A stretch of DNA of 64,000 bases from Streptomyces rubrogriseus (lineage in GTDB: Bacteria; Actinomycetota; Actinomycetes; Streptomycetales; Streptomycetaceae): the NCBI RefSeq assembly GCF_027947575.1, contig NZ_CP116256.1:3534001-3598000 (forward strand), in the 5' to 3' direction. This document shows positions 9,801 to 17,377 of the stretch, one piece after another. The notes beneath the pieces were generated by a model. The model did not search any database. It was not told the origin of the DNA and worked only from the letters and a program-made list of their open reading frames with translations. The first letter of the stretch is position 1. The number at the start of each line of letters is the position of its first letter. The position numbers and the translations under genes are program-made.

Positions 9801-9929
9801 GACGAGCCCACGGTCATCGGCTTCCGGCCGCTGCGCGGGTCCCGGATCCGTCTCACGCTGACCAGTCGTCACCCCGGCGAGGCGCGGGGAGCGGTCCGGG
9901 TCAGCCGCCTGGAGGCGCCCGCCGCCTGA
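6843..9929 (+). CDS. Secreted GH2 beta-galactosidase-type glycosidase
   Basis: A 1028-residue extracellular glycoside hydrolase. The N-terminus TVTRRSVLIATAATPAAG is a twin-arginine signal. The sugar-binding, Ig-like and TIM-barrel domains of family 2 follow. Glu440 in SIGNEVPDS is the acid/base. Glu522 in SESSSETSTRG fits the nucleophile of the subgroup with SETAS-type motifs. Behind the barrel come a DUF4982-like domain (about 620-700), an Ig-like domain (about 720-830) and a discoidin-like C-terminal domain (about 870-1028). The ribosome site is GGGAGA. The family is clear; beta-galactosidase activity is likely but not proven. Tandem repeats upstream suggest sugar-responsive control. Confidence 0.94.
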   Translation: MTVTRRSVLIATAATPAAGMALAAPSAWAADATGGSAGRSTLALRDGWRFRLVDPDGAAEDVTDAADPAHDDSAWREVAVPHDWSIEQTPTTEHGTTSGTGFLPGGLGWYRLAFTLPPALAGKRISVEFDGVYMDSRVHCNGREVGHHPYGYTGFALDLTDLVHTDGRTENVLAVRVRNQLPSSRWYSGSGIYREARLVVTEPVHVRRWGTYVTTPRVDGESAVVRVRTSVVNATGTAREVEIRSVVRDADGRTVARTASTVDVTDAASETHELTVARPRLWDFASPHRYTLHTELRVGGRTVDTYRTPFGIRTFHVDPEEGFHLNGRYAKIRGVDLHHDLGALGAAVSIDAIRRQMTLMKSMGVNAFRTSHNPPSPEMIEVCEEMGIIMLVEAFDCWRTGKNRYDYGRFFDEWCERDATEMVLAARNSPAVVMWSIGNEVPDSTATAGLAMADRIIEAIRAADDTRPLIIGSDKYRRLPAKGSAADLMLAKLDGLGLNYNTAKSVDDLHAVYPHLFLFESESSSETSTRGTYQEPEHLNTGENHTPGGRATSSYDNNLASWTMSGEYGHKKDRDRKWFAGQFLWSGIDYIGEPTPYDVFPVKASFFGAVDTAGFPKDMYHLFRSQWTDEPMVHLLPTTWNHREGDTVEVWAYTNVDTVELYLNGKSLGTRRFDTKKTVDGRTYLETTEATGDDKTFTDGPYPGSYTSPNGSAGKLHLTWTVPFEAGELKAVARRGGRTVATDVLRTARAPHALRLTPDRESVDADGRSLVFVTAEVVDRHGVVVPGAEHLISFDVAGGSLAGLDNGRQESAERYQASTRTAFHGKALAIVRSGTRPGTVRVTARADGLRTDTAAVRARRSPDPATTPAPEFRPEHPAPVEHPHADASYSGRPDTLPAAVLDGEPATGWSNGFHKAATALLPAFDGARAEDWISVDHGRTRTYDRVEVSFTVDDGHSLPATVAVDVWDGRAWRAATEVRTEWATASDEPTVIGFRPLRGSRIRLTLTSRHPGEARGAVRVSRLEAPAA

Positions 9930-9942
9930 AGCGCCGTACCAC

Positions 9943-9985
9943 GGTCCGGACGGGAGCCGGTCGGAAAACCGGTCCCGTCCGGACC
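9943..9985 (+). terminator. Terminator after the GH2 gene
   Basis: A 13-bp perfect outer stem (9943-9955 with 9973-9985), one bulged G and a 4-bp inner stem close a loop TCGGAAAA. It lies 13 bp past the stop codon. No T-run follows, as is usual in Streptomyces. Confidence 0.85.
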
Positions 9986-10032
9986 GTTGACGGCGTGTCA
10001 TGTCTGCCACAAGCATGTCCTGCGACCGCATT

Positions 10033-10046
10033 TGGGAGCGCTCCCA
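10033..10046. promoter_or_regulatory. CebR box (cellobiose/cello-oligosaccharide operator)
   Basis: The perfect 14-bp palindrome TGGGAGCGCTCCCA is the published CebR recognition sequence found before cellulase and cebEFG genes in Streptomyces. It lies 38 bp before the start of the GH9 gene. Relief by cellobiose or cellotriose is established for CebR sites; here it follows from sequence identity. Confidence 0.93.
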
Positions 10047-10083
10047 TTCCCGGCGAGCGCCACCTCCCCCGAGGAGCCCGGAC

Positions 10084-12327
10084 GTGAAAAGACGCAGAAC
10101 CGCGCTCGTCTCCCTGACGGCCCTGCTGGCGGCGGCCGTCACCGCGCTGCCCGCCGCCCCGGCTGGCGCCGAGGAGACCGAGCAGGTCAGGAACGGCACC
10201 TTCGACAACGGCACGGACTCCTGGTGGACGAGCAGCAACGTCACCGCCGCCGTGACCGACGGCCGGCTGTGCGCCGACGCCCCCGGCGGCACCACCAACC
10301 GCTGGGACGCGGCCCTCGGCCAGAACGACGTCACCCTGGTCGCGGGGGAGTCGTACGAGTTCTCCTTCACCGCCACCGGTACGCCCGCCGACCACGTGGT
10401 CCGGGCGATCGTCGGCCTTTCGGTGTCCCCGTACGACACCTACTTCGAGGTCAGCCCGCAGCTGAGCGTCTCGGGCAACACCTACTCGTACACCTTCACC
10501 TCGCCCGTCGACACCGCCCAGGGCCAGGTCGGCTTCCAGCTCGGCGGCACGCCCGACGCGTGGCGGTTCTGCGTGGACGACGTGTCCCTGCTGGGCGGCG
10601 TGGCACCGGAGCCGTACGTGCCGGACACCGGGCCGCGGGTGCGGGTGAACCAGGTCGCCTACCTGCCGTCGGGACCGAAGAACGCCACCCTCGTCACCGA
10701 CGCGACCTCGCGCCTGCGCTGGCAGCTGAGGAACGACGCCGGACGGACCGTCGCCCACGGCTGGAGCGTGCCGCGCGGCGTCGACGCCTCCTCCGGACAG
10801 AACGTCCACTCGATCGACTTCGGCCGCTACCGGAAGCGCGGCGAGGGCTACACCCTGGTCGCCGACGGCGAGACCAGCCGCCCCTTCGACATCGGCACGG
10901 CCGCCTACGAGCGGCTGCGCCTGGACTCCGCGAAGTACTACTACACGCAGCGCAGCGGCGTCGCCATCAGCGACGAACTCCGCCCGGGCTACGGCCGCCC
11001 CGCCGGACACGTCGGCACGGCACCCAACCAGGGCGACACCGAGGTGCCCTGCCGGCCCGGTGTGTGCGACTACACCCTCGACGTCTCCGGGGGCTGGTAC
11101 GACGCGGGCGACCACGGCAAGTACGTGGTCAACGGCGGCATCTCCACCTGGGAACTGCTCAGCACCTACGAGCGTTCGCTGCACGCCCGCACCGGGGAGC
11201 CGAGCAGGCTCGGCGACGGTTCGCTCGACATCCCCGAGAGCGGCAACCGGGTGCCGGACATCCTCGACGAGGCCCGCTGGGAACTGGACTTCCTGCTGAA
11301 GATGCAGGTGCCGCAGGGGCAGCCACTGGCCGGGATGGCGCACCACAAGATCCACGACGAGCAGTGGACCGGGCTGCCGCTGCTGCCGAGCGACGACCCG
11401 CAAAAGCGCGAACTGCACCCGCCGACCACCGCGGCGACCCTCAACCTGGCGGCGACGGCCGCGCAGGCCGCGCGCCTGTACCGCCCCTACGACCGGGAGT
11501 TCGCCGCGAAGGCGCTCGACGCGGCCCGCACCGCCTGGGCCGCCGCACTCGCCCACCCGGACCTGCTCGCCGACGAGAGCGACGGCATCGGCGGCGGCGC
11601 CTACCCCGACAACGAGGTCGCCGACGAGTTCTACTGGGCCGCGGCCGAGCTGTACCTGACGACGGGGGAGCGGGACTTCAAGGAGTACGTGCTGGACTCC
11701 CCGGTGCACACGGCCGACATCTTCGGCCCGATCGGCTTCGACTGGGCGCGCACCGCGGCCGCCGCCCGCCTCGACCTGGCGACCGTCCCCAGCCGCCTGC
11801 CCGGCCGGGACCACGTCCGCCGCTCCGTCGTCCGGGGCGCCGACGGCTACCTGGCCACGCTGCAGGCCCATCCGTACGGCATGCCCTACGCGCCCGTCGG
11901 CAACGTGTACGACTGGGGCTCCAGTCACCAGATCCTGAACAACGCGGTCGTCCTCGCCACCGCCTACGACATCACCGGCGGCTCCAAGTACCGTGACGGC
12001 GCCGTCCAGAGCATGGACTACATCCTCGGCCGCAACGCCCTGAACATGTCGTACGTCACCGGATACGGCGAGGTCAACGCGCACAACCAGCACAGCCGCT
12101 GGTACGCCCACCAGCTCGACCCCGCCCTGCCCGCGCCGCCCGACGGCACCCTGTCCGGCGGTCCGAACTCGAGCATCCAGGACCCCTACGCGCAGAGCAA
12201 ACTCCAGGGCTGCGTCGGCCAGTTCTGCTTCATCGACGACATCCAGTCCTGGTCGACCAACGAGCACACGATCAACTGGAACGCCGCGCTGGCCCGGATG
12301 GCCTCCTTCGTGGCGGACCAGGGATGA
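10084..12327 (+). CDS. Secreted GH9 endoglucanase (CBM4/9-Ig-GH9)
   Basis: A 747-residue secreted cellulase. After the signal peptide (about 1-33) come a CBM4/9 carbohydrate-binding module (about 35-175), an N-terminal Ig-like domain of the CelD type (about 185-265) and the GH9 alpha6/alpha6 barrel. The catalytic Asp pair is Asp340/Asp343 in WYDAGDHGK, and the acid is Glu727 in [13 protein letters not shown] start is chosen because GAGGAG lies eight bases upstream and the signal peptide begins there. The CebR box places it in the cello-oligosaccharide regulon. It hydrolyses internal beta-1,4-glucan bonds outside the cell. Confidence 0.96.
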   Translation: MKRRRTALVSLTALLAAAVTALPAAPAGAEETEQVRNGTFDNGTDSWWTSSNVTAAVTDGRLCADAPGGTTNRWDAALGQNDVTLVAGESYEFSFTATGTPADHVVRAIVGLSVSPYDTYFEVSPQLSVSGNTYSYTFTSPVDTAQGQVGFQLGGTPDAWRFCVDDVSLLGGVAPEPYVPDTGPRVRVNQVAYLPSGPKNATLVTDATSRLRWQLRNDAGRTVAHGWSVPRGVDASSGQNVHSIDFGRYRKRGEGYTLVADGETSRPFDIGTAAYERLRLDSAKYYYTQRSGVAISDELRPGYGRPAGHVGTAPNQGDTEVPCRPGVCDYTLDVSGGWYDAGDHGKYVVNGGISTWELLSTYERSLHARTGEPSRLGDGSLDIPESGNRVPDILDEARWELDFLLKMQVPQGQPLAGMAHHKIHDEQWTGLPLLPSDDPQKRELHPPTTAATLNLAATAAQAARLYRPYDREFAAKALDAARTAWAAALAHPDLLADESDGIGGGAYPDNEVADEFYWAAAELYLTTGERDFKEYVLDSPVHTADIFGPIGFDWARTAAAARLDLATVPSRLPGRDHVRRSVVRGADGYLATLQAHPYGMPYAPVGNVYDWGSSHQILNNAVVLATAYDITGGSKYRDGAVQSMDYILGRNALNMSYVTGYGEVNAHNQHSRWYAHQLDPALPAPPDGTLSGGPNSSIQDPYAQSKLQGCVGQFCFIDDIQSWSTNEHTINWNAALARMASFVADQG

Positions 12328-12353
12328 CCGGCTGACCCCTGCGCACCGCGCCC

Positions 12354-12403
12354 GAGGGCCGCGCCGCTTCCGCGGGAGAATGCGGAAAGCCGGTGCGGCC
12401 CTC
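12354..12403 (+). terminator. Terminator after the GH9 gene
   Basis: A long hairpin: GAGGGCCGC at 12354-12362 pairs with GCGGCCCTC at 12395-12403, and an inner GCTTCCGC/GCGGAAAGC stem closes an AGAAT-type loop. Confidence 0.85.
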
Positions 12404-12686
12404 TCGGCATGTCGGGGATCATGGCATGCCGGGGATTCTGACCTTCTTTCAAAGGCGGCCGATGTTGCCCGGTCGCCTTGTTGACCATGAGTGGTTTGTG
12501 CGAGAGTGAAGCACCCGTGCGGGGGGTAAAGGCCGGGTCTCGCACGCGCTTTGACGGACCGGGTCCGATTTCGCCATGGCGAATTCACGCCTCCCGTGCT
12601 CCGCCCAAGAGGTACACACCAATCCGTGGGTCCTTTTCGGCGATCGGAACTTCTGAGTCGCCTGCGCGTGGGAAGGAAACATCTCA
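12404..12686 (+). other. Upstream region of the sigma-like/lectin gene
   Basis: No gene is seen in these 283 bp. The region is less G+C-rich than its surroundings and should carry the promoter of the gene at 12687. GGAAGGAAA just before the GTG is the ribosome site. Confidence 0.5.
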
Positions 12687-14294
12687 GTGCCCACCCCCCA
12701 CCCCCCTCGGCCCGCCTACCCGCCCTCCGGCGGCGATCCCGGGGAGTCCGACGAGTTGCTGGCCGCGCGGCTCCGCGACGGCCCGGAGACCGAGGCCGCC
12801 CGGATCGCCGCGCTGCTGATGGCCCGCCACTGGCAGCCGGCACACGACTACGCGACCATCTGCCTGGCCACCTCGGCCCAGGTCACCGCCATGGTCACCG
12901 CCGCGGCCTGGCACCGGGTGCTGGCCCGCCTCGCCGAGGGGGAGCCGGCCACCGCGCTGCGCCCCCGGCTGCTGGTGGCCGTGCGCGACACGGTCCGCCA
13001 GTGGTCCGGCGACGACGCGATATCCGGCGCCCTGCCGCAGTTGCTCAAACCCGCCGGGGGGCGGGGTATGCGGGCGGCGAAGTCGCTGACTCCGGAAAAC
13101 CGCACGTTGGCGGCCCGGGCATTCGCCTCTCTTCCCGGACCGGCCCGTTGTTTGCTGTGGCACACGGAGGTCGAAGGAGAGTCCATAAGTGTCCCGGCCG
13201 GTCTGCTGGGCATGGACACCGACACCGCGTCGGCCACTCTCGAACAGGCGCGTGAGAAATTCCGCGAGGGATGTCTGCACGCCCACCGGCAGCTCGCGCC
13301 GAGCCAGGAGTGCCGCTTCCACAGCCGACTGCTCGACGTCCCGATTCGCCGGGGCGGTGCCCTGCTGCCGGACGTCCGCAAGCACCTGGCCGACTGCCGG
13401 CACTGCCGGCACGCGGCCGACCAACTCGGTCACTTCGAGCGGGAGTTGGGCACGCTGATCGCCGAGGCCGTGCTCGGCTGGGGCGCCCGGCGCTATCTCG
13501 ACTCCCGTCCGGCGCGCGCGACGCTGGGTGTGCTGGCCAAGGGCGCCGCCCGGCACCGCGGCTCACGCACCGGGCTGCTGGCCCGGATCCCCGTGCCCGT
13601 GCGCCGGGTGCCGGGCCGCCCGCGCTCCGGCCGGTCGGTGCTGCGACAGCTCGGCGCCGCCTCCGCCGGGGTGTTGGCCGTCGTGCTCGTGGTGAGCGTG
13701 TGGTCCTACGACGGCGGTGGCGCCGATCCGGCCGCCTCCACCAGCGCGGTCGACGGCGACGGCGAGACGTCCGCGACGAGCCGTCCGAAACCGCCCGACG
13801 CGGCCGGGATGCCCACGTCGGCGGACCGCACGCGGCTGCGCAACGTCGCCGCCGGCCTGTGCCTCGACGTCCGGGGCGAGCCGAAGGCCGGGGCGGGCGC
13901 CCGGCTGGCGGAGTGCTCCGAGGCGGGGACCCAGCAGTGGACCTACGAGGACGACGGGCTGCTGCGCAGCGTCGCCGACCCGGGACTGTGTCTGGACTCG
14001 CGGGCGGACGCCGGAGTCGTCATTCTCGGTACCTGCGCCGACGAGGGAACCGAGCGGGGCGAGGACGTGCGCTACGAGCTGACGGGCGAGGGCGAACTGG
14101 TGCCGCGCGGGCAGAAACTGCTCGCGCTCGCCACCACTACCCGTGCCCCGGACGCCGACGTCGTCGTCAAGGTGCACGACGGCTCCGAGGACCAGCGCTG
14201 GCGCACCGACCCGGTGCCGACGGCGGAGGGCTCCCTGTCGATCGCCCGTACTGACGCCCCGGGAGCACGGGCGGTGGACCTGTCCGGCGGCTGA
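12687..14294 (+). CDS. Sigma-like protein with zinc finger, membrane helix and ricin-type lectin domain
   Basis: A 535-residue fusion. Residues about 20-110 resemble ECF sigma region 2, and 145-205 resemble region 4. Residues 233-240 carry the H-x3-C-x2-C motif of ZAS anti-sigma factors (HLADCRHC). One transmembrane helix lies at about 322-341. Beyond it an extracytoplasmic ricin-B/CBM13 domain (about 382-535) has Q-x-W repeats (QQW, QRW) and LCLD motifs. The order suggests that sugar binding outside is coupled to a sigma-like domain inside. The start is GTG with GGAAGGAAA upstream. Whether the sigma part is active is unknown; key core-binding residues look eroded. Confidence 0.8.
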   Translation: MPTPHPPRPAYPPSGGDPGESDELLAARLRDGPETEAARIAALLMARHWQPAHDYATICLATSAQVTAMVTAAAWHRVLARLAEGEPATALRPRLLVAVRDTVRQWSGDDAISGALPQLLKPAGGRGMRAAKSLTPENRTLAARAFASLPGPARCLLWHTEVEGESISVPAGLLGMDTDTASATLEQAREKFREGCLHAHRQLAPSQECRFHSRLLDVPIRRGGALLPDVRKHLADCRHCRHAADQLGHFERELGTLIAEAVLGWGARRYLDSRPARATLGVLAKGAARHRGSRTGLLARIPVPVRRVPGRPRSGRSVLRQLGAASAGVLAVVLVVSVWSYDGGGADPAASTSAVDGDGETSATSRPKPPDAAGMPTSADRTRLRNVAAGLCLDVRGEPKAGAGARLAECSEAGTQQWTYEDDGLLRSVADPGLCLDSRADAGVVILGTCADEGTERGEDVRYELTGEGELVPRGQKLLALATTTRAPDADVVVKVHDGSEDQRWRTDPVPTAEGSLSIARTDAPGARAVDLSGG

Positions 14295-14338
14295 GCGGGA
14301 CGGTGCGCCTCCGGTGTGCCCACGACGGCGCCGTCAGC

Positions 14339-14371
14339 GGTGTGCGGGACGGTGCCGCCGTCCCTCACACC
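14339..14371. terminator. Bidirectional terminator between convergent genes
   Basis: GGTGTG-GGGACGG pairs with CCGTCCC-CACACC around the loop TGCCG, with one mismatch position. It overlaps the last codons of the oxidase gene on the minus strand and can serve both convergent genes. Confidence 0.8.
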
Positions 14372-15534
14372 GGGTCCTCCACCAGGTCCGCGGGCCCGGG
14401 CGTGGCCGGTGAGGCGTGCCCGGACAGGGCCAGGGTGAGGTCCAGTTCGGCGAGCAGGCAGCGGATCACGTGCTCGACGCCGGCCTGGCCGTCCAGGCCG
14501 AGCCCGTAGGCGTAGGGACGGCCCAGGAGCACCGCACGGGCGCCGAGCGCGAGCGCCTTGAAGACGTCGTCGCCGGTGCGGACACCGCTGTCGAACAGCA
14601 CGGTCAGCCGGTCGCCCACCGCCTCCACCACGCGCGGCAGGGCGTCGGCCGCCGCGACCGAACCGGCCACCTGACGGCCCCCGTGGTTGGAGACGACCAC
14701 GCCGTCCATCCCGGCGTCGGCGGCGAGCCGGGCGTCGTCCGGGTGCAGGACGCCCTTGAGGACGATCGGACCGTCCCAGTTCTCCCGCAGGAACGCCAGA
14801 TCGGGCCAGGACTTGGCCGGATCGGAGAACATGCCGACGAAATGCATCACCGCCGCGTTCGGGTCCTCGTGCACCGGCTTGGCCAGCCCGGCCCGGAAGG
14901 CCGGATCCGAGAAGTAGTTGGCGGTGCCGACGCCGTGCAGGAACGGCAGGTACGCCTGGTCGAGGTCGCGCGGGCGCCAGGACAGCAGCGGCGTGTCCAG
15001 CGTGACGAACAGCGCCGTGTACCCGGCCGCCCGGGCCCGGTCCAGGAAGCTGCGCGCCACCTCGCGGTCCTTCGGCCAGTACAGCTGGAACCAGCGCTCG
15101 GCGTCGCCCATCGCCTCGGCGACCTCCTCCATGGGCGTGCTGGAGGCGGAGGAGAGGATGAACGGCACACCCTGGGCCGCGGCGGCCCGGGCGGCGGCGG
15201 GCTCCGCCTCCGGGTGCATGATCGACAGGACACCGACCGGCGCGAGCGCCAGCGGGGCGGGCAGGGCACGGCCCAGCACCTCGACACGCAGGTCGCGTTC
15301 GTGCACGTCCCGCAGCATGCGCGGCACGATCCGGCGTCTGGCCAGCGCCGCCCGGTTGGCCCGGGCGGTGCTGCCGTCGCCCGCGCTGCCCGCGACGTAT
15401 CCGAAGGGGCCGGGCCCGAGGCGCCGCTCGGTGAGCTCCTCGAGCCGGGTCAGGTCGGTGGGCAGCCGCGGGACCGCGCCCGTCATGCCGTTCAGATAGA
15501 TCTCGTACTGGAAATCCGCCCAGTGCTTCGGCAT
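14365..15534 (-). CDS. FMN-dependent alpha-hydroxy-acid oxidase (lactate 2-monooxygenase type)
   Basis: A 389-residue TIM-barrel flavoenzyme that oxidises L-2-hydroxy acids such as lactate. The active-site His284 and Arg287 lie in SNHGGRQ, and the FMN-contacting Lys in IVLKGVL. The FMN phosphate site is FDSGVRTGDDVFKALALGA. Length and the segment FWQLYWPKD (here FQLYWPKD) match lactate 2-monooxygenases and related oxidases. Start ATG 15534 was chosen over an upstream GTG extension, since family homology begins there and GAGAGG lies ahead. Whether acetate plus CO2 or pyruvate plus peroxide is produced cannot be told from sequence. Confidence 0.92.
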   Translation of the reverse strand: MPKHWADFQYEIYLNGMTGAVPRLPTDLTRLEELTERRLGPGPFGYVAGSAGDGSTARANRAALARRRIVPRMLRDVHERDLRVEVLGRALPAPLALAPVGVLSIMHPEAEPAAARAAAAQGVPFILSSASSTPMEEVAEAMGDAERWFQLYWPKDREVARSFLDRARAAGYTALFVTLDTPLLSWRPRDLDQAYLPFLHGVGTANYFSDPAFRAGLAKPVHEDPNAAVMHFVGMFSDPAKSWPDLAFLRENWDGPIVLKGVLHPDDARLAADAGMDGVVVSNHGGRQVAGSVAAADALPRVVEAVGDRLTVLFDSGVRTGDDVFKALALGARAVLLGRPYAYGLGLDGQAGVEHVIRCLLAELDLTLALSGHASPATPGPADLVEDPV

Positions 15535-15893
15535 CCCAGGTCCGCCTCTCGTCGTCGAGCTCGCGCTGCCCGGCACCATACCCGCGGGTATGCCGGGGGT
15601 CGCGGTCAGGGTCGACGGGCCTGTTCCGGGGGTGTTTCAGGCCTATTGACGAAGGTGTGGATCACGCCATTCGGCCAGTTCTGTTCTCAATAATCGATCA
15701 AGAAACGCCCAGTTCCGGACTTGGAACGTTCTAATTTTGTGACTTCACGCCACTGATTCAATACGCAAGGTTACCGAAACCCATGGGGTCGAGATGAGTT
15801 TCGGTGCCGGACTCGGCAGACTCGCGCTCGCCGCTCCGGCACCGACCGGGCCGGACCGGCACCACCCTCGAAACGAGCGGAAGGATGCACACA
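15535..15893 (+). other. Promoter region of the protease inhibitor gene
   Basis: The 359-bp gap between divergent genes holds an A+T-rich stretch (about 15660-15780), unusual for this genome. It includes an inverted repeat GTTCC-GGACTT-GGAAC (15712-15727) overlapping GAACGTTC (15724-15731). No gene is seen. The repeats may be operator sites; the regulator is unknown. Confidence 0.5.
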
Positions 15894-16328
15894 ATGCGGA
15901 ACACCGCGCGCTGGGCAGCGACTCTGGGCCTGACGGCCACCGCCGTCTGCGGGCCCCTCGCCGGGGCCTCCCTCGCCTCCCCGGCCACCGCCCCCGCGTC
16001 GCTCTACGCCCCCTCGGCCCTGGTGCTGACCGTGGGGCACGGAGAGAGCGCTGCCACCGCCGCACCCCTGCGCGCGGTCACCCTGACCTGCGCCCCGACC
16101 GCCTCCGGCACCCACCCGGCGGCCGGCGCGGCCTGTGCCGAACTGCGCGCCGCGCACGGCGACCCGGGTGCCCTGGCCGCCGAGGACTCGGTGATGTGCA
16201 CCCGGGAGTACGCCCCCGTGGTCGTCACCGTCGACGGCGTCTGGCAGGGCCGGCGCCTCTCCTACGAACGCACCTTCGCCAACGAGTGCGTGAAGAACGC
16301 GGGCAGCGCGAGCGTCTTCACGTTCTGA
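15894..16328 (+). CDS. sti1: Secreted subtilisin-inhibitor-like (SSI) protease inhibitor
   Basis: A 144-residue precursor of the Streptomyces subtilisin inhibitor family. The signal peptide (about 1-33) is followed by the mature part beginning near [14 protein letters not shown]. Cys66-Cys81 and Cys102-Cys132 have the exact 15- and 30-residue spacing of the two SSI disulfides. The reactive-site P1 residue, two after Cys102, is Arg104 with Glu105 as P1', so trypsin-like proteases are the expected targets. Start ATG 15894 was preferred over ATG 15885 because GGAAGG lies nine bases before it. SSI proteins restrain extracellular proteases during morphological change. Confidence 0.97.
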   Translation: MRNTARWAATLGLTATAVCGPLAGASLASPATAPASLYAPSALVLTVGHGESAATAAPLRAVTLTCAPTASGTHPAAGAACAELRAAHGDPGALAAEDSVMCTREYAPVVVTVDGVWQGRRLSYERTFANECVKNAGSASVFTF

Positions 16329-16421
16329 GGGACCGGGACCGCAGGGACCGTGCGGCGTGATCGGCTGCTCGCCACTGGGGAGTGCGAGCGCCGCCGTACG
16401 GGTTCCGCGGGCCCGCACCGG

Positions 16422-16454
16422 GGACGGCGGACGGAGTGGGGCCGTCCGCCGTCC
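16422..16454. terminator. Bidirectional terminator
   Basis: A 13-bp perfect stem (GGACGGCGGACGG with its complement) around a 7-base loop, between the convergent inhibitor and CDGSH genes. Confidence 0.88.
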
Positions 16455-16473
16455 TCCCGGTTCACGGGCACGG

Positions 16474-16722
16474 TCAGTCGTTCGCGGCCGGGCCGTCCGC
16501 GGGCTTGGCGGACCGGGCACGGTGGCTGGTGTCGCACCACGGATAGCGCCGGCTGCGCCGGCACGTGCACAGCGCCACCCGGAAGCGGTCCGAGGACACC
16601 GTCGTCCCGTCCTCCAGCTCCACCTCCACCGGACCTTCCACCAGCAGCGGCCCCCGGCGCTGCACCTTGATCCGACGCCGGGCGTCGGACGGGCGCGGGG
16701 GGTCAGACGGGGAGTTCGGCAC
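16474..16722 (-). CDS. CDGSH-type iron-sulfur protein
   Basis: An 82-residue protein with a single CDGSH (mitoNEET-like) 2Fe-2S site: C-x-C at CTC, then 8 residues to CDTSH, giving the 3-Cys/1-His ligand set. The N-terminal part is a short beta-rich segment with VEGPVEVELEDG. Small CDGSH proteins act in iron-sulfur or redox handling. Its first 20 bases overlap the end of the methyltransferase gene upstream, so translation is coupled. With the iron-binding enzyme two genes upstream it makes a plausible iron/redox unit. Confidence 0.92.
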   Translation of the reverse strand: MPNSPSDPPRPSDARRRIKVQRRGPLLVEGPVEVELEDGTTVSSDRFRVALCTCRRSRRYPWCDTSHRARSAKPADGPAAND

Positions 16723-17365
16723 GGACGACCACCAGCTCTTCCTCGTAGTCCGCCAGGGACAGCAGCCCGCGCTGCCGCAGCCAGCGCTCCCGGCCGCGCA
16801 CCACGGGACCGAACGCGATCCGCCGCCGCCGGATCACTGCCGCCTTCAGCCCCGCCTCGCGCAGCAGCGCCTCGGTCCTCGCGGGGTCGCTGAGCGCCGA
16901 CTGCACGAGCAGCAGCACCCCGCCGGGGCGCAGCAGCCGGGGCACTTCCAGGCAGATCCGGTCCAGGACCATGCGGCCGTCGTGGCCCGCGTCCCAGGCC
17001 CGCGCGGCACCACGCGGCCGGCGGCCGGTGGCCGGCGCCGGCACATACGGCGGATTGGCCAGCACCAGGTCGAACGACTCGCCGCGCACGGGGGTGAAGA
17101 GGTTGCCGCGCCGGACGCGGATCCGCAGCCCGGCCCGGGCCGCGTTGAGCCGCGCGGCGCACACCGCGCGCCACGACACGTCCACCGCGGTCACCCGGCC
17201 GCCCCGCCGGGCCGCCGCCAGGGCGAGGGCGCCCGAGCCGGTCCCCACGTCGAGCACGGCGGCGCCCGGCGGGAGCGACTCGTCGGACAGCGCCCCGGCC
17301 AGCAGGGCGGTGTCCTCCTGAGGGGCGTAGACGCCCGGTAGCACCATGAAATTCACGGATCCCAC
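16703..17365 (-). CDS. SAM-dependent methyltransferase of the HemK/PrmC-like class
   Basis: A 220-residue Rossmann methyltransferase. Motif I is VLDVGTGSGALAL, and the catalytic loop is ANPPYVP, the N-P-P-Y signature of enzymes that methylate amide or amino nitrogens. It is shorter than PrmC and resembles the HemK2-like stand-alone group. It starts at GTG 17365; GTG 17356 or ATG 17347 are possible alternatives because no strong ribosome site is visible. It lies 12 bp after the iron-containing enzyme gene and overlaps the CDGSH gene. The target is unknown. Confidence 0.88.
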   Translation of the reverse strand: MGSVNFMVLPGVYAPQEDTALLAGALSDESLPPGAAVLDVGTGSGALALAAARRGGRVTAVDVSWRAVCAARLNAARAGLRIRVRRGNLFTPVRGESFDLVLANPPYVPAPATGRRPRGAARAWDAGHDGRMVLDRICLEVPRLLRPGGVLLLVQSALSDPARTEALLREAGLKAAVIRRRRIAFGPVVRGRERWLRQRGLLSLADYEEELVVVRAELPV

Positions 17366-17377
17366 GTACCCCGGCCG

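Noticed and set aside
12646..12670. ECF-type promoter GGAAC-N16-CGTG before the sigma-like/lectin gene
   Set aside because: The predicted transcription start would fall inside or at the ribosome site, leaving no usable leader; autoregulation by the fusion protein remains untested.
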